From: an uncultured Clostridia bacterium
GTDB lineage: Bacteria > Bacillota > Clostridia > Lachnospirales > Lachnospiraceae
Direction of reading: 5' to 3'
Assembly: GCA_945622055.1 (NCBI GenBank)
Contig: CALZBV010000077.1
Span: forward strand, 1 to 9,616
Length of the DNA stretch: 9,616 nt
Each line of letters starts with the position of its first letter. The first letter of the stretch is position 1. Made by a program: the position numbers and the translations under genes. Below the pieces are notes generated by a model. That model ran no database searches, was not told where the DNA came from, and saw nothing but the letters and a program-made list of their open reading frames with translations. Of the stretch, positions 6,350 to 9,616 are shown piece after piece.

Positions 6350-6847
6350 ATGCGTTCAATAAAGAGTTATTGTATTGCAGGAGCAATATTTACACTAATT
6401 GTCGGAACGATATCTCACTTTGTTTATGAATGGTCGGGGAATCATTTTATCGCAGGCTTGTTTTTTCCGGTCAATGAATCTACATGGGAGCATATGAAGC
6501 TTGTATTTTCCCCGATGCTTGTGTATGCACTGGTTGCAGGAAATCGACTTTTAAGGGAGAATCCCTGCTTTTTATATGCTTCCTTTGCGGGAATTCTTGC
6601 AGGAACATGGCTGATACCGGTGATTTTTTATATATATACAGGAATACTTGGGTATCATAAGGCATGGCTTGATATACTTACCTTTGTTGTAAGTGTAATA
6701 GCGGCTTATGCGGTTATATATAGGGCGGCGCTTAATTGCAGACGTAAAGGCTTCGTAATTATAAAACTTATCCTGATTGCTCAACTCGCTGCTTTTATTA
6801 TATTTACGGTATATCCCCCGGGAATCGGGCTGTTTTCAGTACCGTAA
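6350..6847 (+). CDS. DUF6512 family integral membrane protein
   Basis: This 165-residue membrane protein is of unknown function. About five hydrophobic helices are visible, near residues 7-24, 52-66, 76-96, 105-126 and 136-155. A conserved soluble-looking stretch FPVNESTWEHMKLVFSP lies at 39-55, preceded by SHFVYEWSG (22-30). Together these identify the small family annotated as DUF6512. Charged residues E43, E47 and H48 lie next to a membrane segment and could be functional. The length is typical and the frame intact. The ATG lies 5 bases after a hairpin arm containing GGGGGAG, the only plausible ribosome binding site. No good independent promoter is visible. TATAAG at 6319-6324, in the hairpin loop region, is a possible -10 without a good -35. 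The stop codon overlaps the ribosome binding site of a short downstream reading frame. Confidence 0.88.
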   Translation: MRSIKSYCIAGAIFTLIVGTISHFVYEWSGNHFIAGLFFPVNESTWEHMKLVFSPMLVYALVAGNRLLRENPCFLYASFAGILAGTWLIPVIFYIYTGILGYHKAWLDILTFVVSVIAAYAVIYRAALNCRRKGFVIIKLILIAQLAAFIIFTVYPPGIGLFSVP

Positions 6848-6857
6848 GGAGATGCTT

Positions 6858-6920
6858 ATGAAGATACCTTCTGTGCAGCTAGATGAGAGTAATCATGATG
6901 TGCGTTCAATGCTTCTGTGA
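6858..6920 (+). CDS. 20-codon reading frame, probably the start of a lost gene
   Basis: TAAGGAG (6845-6851, containing the stop of the DUF6512 gene) lies 7 bases before an ATG that encodes MKIPSVQLDESNHDVRSMLL and then stops. The ribosome binding site and coupling to the upstream stop are ideal for a translated operon gene. The peptide is hydrophilic with no recognisable motif. The A+T-rich DNA after it is full of stops in all frames. The simplest reading is the 5' stub of a gene whose remainder was deleted or decayed, but a genuine small peptide cannot be excluded. Confidence 0.35.
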   Translation: MKIPSVQLDESNHDVRSMLL

Positions 6921-7821
6921 AGTGCAGGTAAGAAGCAGAGAGATTTTAAATGATAAAATATGAACGAAAAACAATTTTTCAAGGAGTTCAAGAATTGATT
7001 GGTTGGAATTTGATTTGTTTGCTTCAATTGTGTGATATGAGGGAAACTTACCACCAATAACCTTCTCCTTCATACATGCTATACATGAAACAGAAGTATA
7101 CACTAGCTGCGGAAAGTATTAGTTAACTTTGAGGAAGTATTCAACATATATTGGGCGAGGGAACATTGAAGAATAAGAACCTTCTTGTGCTCGCTAATCA
7201 GGATACTTGGCGCGATTAAGAACAAATTTGCGATACTGATCTTTCTGGTTATTGGACGAAATGATCAGAGAATGCATTCGATAAGGTATCAAACAGAAAA
7301 AATCAGAGGATTAAGAAAAACATAAGATGAAACAAGAGAACCTCACAGATGCTGTGAGTATCAGTAGTGTTTATATGGTTGATGATGGGAATTGAGATAA
7401 GGCACTAACTGTTGATTTATTAGCTTTTATTGAAAATGGGAAGAATTGCCTATATAATTAGGGATTGAGTTAGGATAAAAAGTAGATGACATATGATCAA
7501 TTGTATGATAGAATGATATTGCTTGTTCTTAGAAATAATTGCATAACACTTATACAAAATGAAGATAACTAGAGAAAACGAAAGTACTTGTAATATGATG
7601 CTGTGATTTGATAGGTACGCCTATTATGCTTTGTAATATGCTAATTCATAATTTGCATACGAAATAAGCAAGCGGCAATGTGGAATGATTGGGTCTGGCT
7701 ATGGTTGTGAAACCATAAAGAATAATATGCCTCAAGAGATTGCGTGATTGTGGCACAGTTTCAAATTATTGAAAACAAAACAGAAGGGGGGAATACTGGT
7801 ATTTGTAATTTAATTTGAGTA

Positions 7822-7881
7822 TTGTATTTGTAACAATGAATATAGCCATGAATGAGAATGGGTAATATACTACAAATACAA
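7822..7881. repeat. Perfect 11-bp inverted repeat with 38-nt spacer
   Basis: TTGTATTTGTA (7822-7832) and TACAAATACAA (7871-7881) are exact reverse complements. The 10-mer GTATTTGTAA also occurs as a direct repeat at 7799-7808 and 7824-7833. No T-tract follows, so it does not look like a terminator. It could be a protein-binding site or chance in A+T-rich DNA. Confidence 0.5.
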
Positions 7882-7940
7882 AAGATGGAATATGAGTGTT
7901 TAGGCAATTTTGTCGTTTTTTTCTAGCGACAGAGCAAGAT

Positions 7941-7987
7941 GGAACCAATTTGGCAGAAGCTAAATGCTACTGAGATTAATTGGGTCC
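7941..7987 (+). other. Imperfect 47-nt hairpin in non-coding DNA
   Basis: GGAACCAATT (7941-7950) pairs with AATTGGGTCC (7978-7987) at 9 of 10 positions. Inside it, CAG-A-AGC (7954-7960) pairs with GCT-A-CTG (7966-7972) around the loop TAAAT, with an A-A mismatch. No T-tract follows. An RNA element or an old mobile-element end are both possible. Confidence 0.4.
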
Positions 7988-8131
7988 AATCTATAATTGC
8001 AACTGTATAGCAGTATTGTAAGTTTGGTTATGAATTCGTAATAACAAAGTGGTCGATTACTGGAGTTGTATCGAATTATAGCTGTACGGTTAAGAGCAAT
8101 GAATTTTTAAAATATGAATTGTGAGGGAAAT

Positions 8132-9565
8132 ATGAAAAAAATGTTGAAAAGGTGCTTAAGCATATTACTTGTAATGATTATGTTTGTTCCGAACAATATG
8201 TGGCTTGGAATTGGAAAGGTGGAAGCAGCTGAAAGCAACGCAACTGCTATGGATTATGTGATTTCGTATGGGGTTGATAGTGCATGGGAAGGTGCATTTA
8301 ATGCTCATATTAGTATCAAGAATGTTTCTTCGTCGACAATTGAAGATTGGTGTCTTGAATTTGAAATGTCACAAACAATCTCAAACATTTGGAATGCAGA
8401 AATTGTTTCTGAAACAAATGGAATATATCGTCTTAAAAATTGCGGATATAATCAGGATATTCATCCGGGAGAAGTTGTTTCAATTGGGTTTACTGTAAGC
8501 GGAAATAAAACAGTTGAACCGAAAAATTTTAAGATTCTTAATGAATTTATCACAGTTATTGAATCTTCATACAATACAGAATTTATTGTATATAGTGATT
8601 GGGGAAATGGATTTAGTGGAGCGATAGTGGTTAATAATACTTCTGAAGAAGATATTGAAGACTGGTCGCTGGAATTTGATTTTGAAGGTGAAATCAAGGA
8701 AATTTGGAATGGTCAGATTAACTCAAATGAGCAGGGACATTTTTATGTAATCAATGAAGGATATAATCAGAAAATTGCTCCTGGCAATTCAATTACCATT
8801 GGCATTAATGGTGTTAGAGACAATCAAAATGTTGCACCTCATAATATGATTCTTCATACATACGTGTATGAGAATAAAGTCAATGATGAAAAAATTATTG
8901 ATGTGGATAAATCAATGATGGTTGAGAAGGAAGGCAAATATTATCTGAACAGCGATTTTAACAATCTGTGTGGAACATTAAATACGATATCTGTTGAGAC
9001 GTTCTATTATACATTGTCGGATTTAGATGGAAAAAAGGTGTACGCAGATTATATCCATGTGGAAGATAATTGGAGCGTTTTAAATATTCCTTTGCTTTAT
9101 GGTGAAAATCGAATTGAACTGGTTGCAATTAAAGATAATGAGATAGTGGAAAAGTATGATATTATTCTTATTAATGACGATATTTCAAAAATGAATAGTA
9201 TTAATTCTTTTTTGCCAGATAGTGATGATGACGGAATTAATGATTATTTAGAAATGATTTATGGAACAGATCCGATTAATTCAGATACTGATGGAGATGG
9301 GCTTCTTGACGGAGAAGAAGAAGAATTGGGGATGGATCCAACCAAGTACGATTCAAATGACAATGGAATCTCAGATGGGGAAGAGAGCATTCCTCAGATA
9401 ATTAAAGAAGGACGTTACGCAAGCACTTTGTATGAAGACAATATGGCTATTCCTTCACTATCTGAAGTAATAGCGAAAGGAAATATTAATAATTCAATAA
9501 GAATCAGTGAATACAATGATTACTTAAAAGGAGATGAACGAGCGTATGTAGGTAAAGCGATATAA
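8132..9565 (+). CDS. Secreted double-CBM2 surface protein, C-terminally truncated
   Basis: This 477-residue product begins with a signal peptide (MKKMLKR, then a hydrophobic core, with likely cleavage near VEA-A at 30-33). Two CBM2-like modules follow, at about 38-136 (W52, W73, W87, YN 106-107) and 149-241 (W157, W178, W192, YN 211-212). Both share the pattern DW-LEF, IWN, GYNQ-I-PG, G---VAPHN-like. An Ig-like region (about 264-346) comes next. Asp-rich thrombospondin-3/calcium-binding repeats follow at DSDDDGINDYLE (363-374), DTDGDGLLDGEE (385-396) and DSNDNGISDGEE (407-418). The final stretch ending DERAYVGKAI is the start of a domain that in comparable clostridial proteins continues for many residues before vWA or RHS regions. 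The stop therefore truncates it. The start at 8132 has TGAGGG just upstream; an ATG at 8114 has no ribosome binding site. The module assignment is clear, and carbohydrate binding is inferred. The full protein was probably a large adhesin or polymorphic toxin. Confidence 0.85.
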   Translation: MKKMLKRCLSILLVMIMFVPNNMWLGIGKVEAAESNATAMDYVISYGVDSAWEGAFNAHISIKNVSSSTIEDWCLEFEMSQTISNIWNAEIVSETNGIYRLKNCGYNQDIHPGEVVSIGFTVSGNKTVEPKNFKILNEFITVIESSYNTEFIVYSDWGNGFSGAIVVNNTSEEDIEDWSLEFDFEGEIKEIWNGQINSNEQGHFYVINEGYNQKIAPGNSITIGINGVRDNQNVAPHNMILHTYVYENKVNDEKIIDVDKSMMVEKEGKYYLNSDFNNLCGTLNTISVETFYYTLSDLDGKKVYADYIHVEDNWSVLNIPLLYGENRIELVAIKDNEIVEKYDIILINDDISKMNSINSFLPDSDDDGINDYLEMIYGTDPINSDTDGDGLLDGEEEELGMDPTKYDSNDNGISDGEESIPQIIKEGRYASTLYEDNMAIPSLSEVIAKGNINNSIRISEYNDYLKGDERAYVGKAI

Positions 9566-9616
9566 ACTGTACCCCTTGTCAAGGACATTTTGAATTAGTG
9601 TAGTGCCTATTTTTTA
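9566..9616. mobile_element. Probable insertion-sequence end at the window edge
   Basis: Coding similarity of the surface protein ends at about 9562, and the in-frame stop TAA (9563-9565) lies at the junction. The following TGTACCCCTTGTCAAGGACA (from 9568) begins with TG and looks like an IS3/IS150-type terminal repeat. It contains a palindrome CCTTG-T-CAAGG (9574-9584). The transposase and other end would lie beyond the window. The family is a guess from the appearance of the end. Confidence 0.4.

Larger units (their letters stand above)
6921..8113. other. 1.2-kb A+T-rich stretch without a convincing gene
   Basis: All six frames are frequently interrupted, and no stretch has both a ribosome binding site and a recognisable protein. 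The longest open plus-strand stretch (7170-7325) has no start codon. A frame from ATG 7327 reads coding-like segments broken by many stops. Several hairpins are visible: CTCACAG/CTGTGAG at 7342-7358 with a 3-nt loop; TATGGTT/AACCATA at 7700-7717 closing a GTGA (GNRA-type) tetraloop; an 11-bp inverted repeat at 7822-7881; and an imperfect hairpin at 7941-7987. It may be decayed coding DNA or hold an unrecognised RNA. I cannot tell which. Confidence 0.6.

Noticed and set aside
7170..7325. 51-codon open stretch reading RTFLCSLIRILGAIKNKFAI
   Set aside because: It has no start codon or ribosome binding site and no recognised protein. Runs of this length are not surprising in a 1.2-kb desert.
7342..7358. 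CTCACAG/CTGTGAG hairpin as a terminator or tRNA arm
   Set aside because: It has no T-tract, and no cloverleaf can be built around it.
7327..7640. Frame starting MKQENLTDAVSISSVYMVDD with several in-frame stops
   Set aside because: Segments look coding-like, but stops are about as frequent as expected by chance in A+T-rich DNA and no homology could be recognised.

Overview
The window looks like chromosomal DNA from an anaerobic Clostridia bacterium, most likely a gut Lachnospiraceae. The evidence is a clostridial-type adenylosuccinate lyase, the paired NifU-like scaffold and GGGtGRT genes that recur in strict anaerobes, strong AGGAGG-type ribosome binding sites, a DUF6512 membrane protein, and a secreted protein with the modular architecture common in Lachnospiraceae. 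No species can be assigned from sequence alone, and I saw no rRNA, tRNA or CRISPR array.

Positions 1-4383 are a well-kept core block. It holds the 3' part of purB, a small four-CXXC zinc-finger protein, a shared terminator, a convergent dCMP deaminase gene, and then a two-gene operon (Fe-S scaffold-like protein plus GGGtGRT protein) ending in a clear terminator. The operon uses codons such as AAC, TTC, ATC, GGT and CGT heavily, which suggests high expression. purB and the dCMP deaminase both belong to nucleotide metabolism but lie on opposite strands.

Positions 4384-5377 are genomic scar tissue. A short sequence with two perfect 19-bp direct repeats, resembling the end of an IS21-type element, abuts a DUF4143-type ATPase gene that has lost its N-terminal ATPase half and also carries an internal out-of-frame deletion. 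Next come an uncharacterised protein with two alpha/alpha-toroid (prenyltransferase-like) QW-type motifs (5378-6226) and a DUF6512 membrane protein (6350-6847). The two are separated by a long hairpin that looks like a terminator but also contains the ribosome binding site of the second gene.

Positions 6848-9616 are visibly richer in A+T and look like accessory DNA. A 20-codon gene start breaks off quickly and is followed by about 1.2 kb with no convincing gene but several inverted repeats. Then comes the 5' part of a secreted surface protein: signal peptide, two CBM2-like modules, an Ig-like region, and calcium-binding Asp-rich repeats. The reading frame stops inside what should be another domain, exactly where a sequence resembling an insertion-sequence end begins. 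The most notable items are the conserved scaffold/GGGtGRT pair, the hairpin overlapping the DUF6512 ribosome binding site, and the interrupted double-CBM2 surface protein, possibly the N-terminal stump of a large adhesin or polymorphic toxin.
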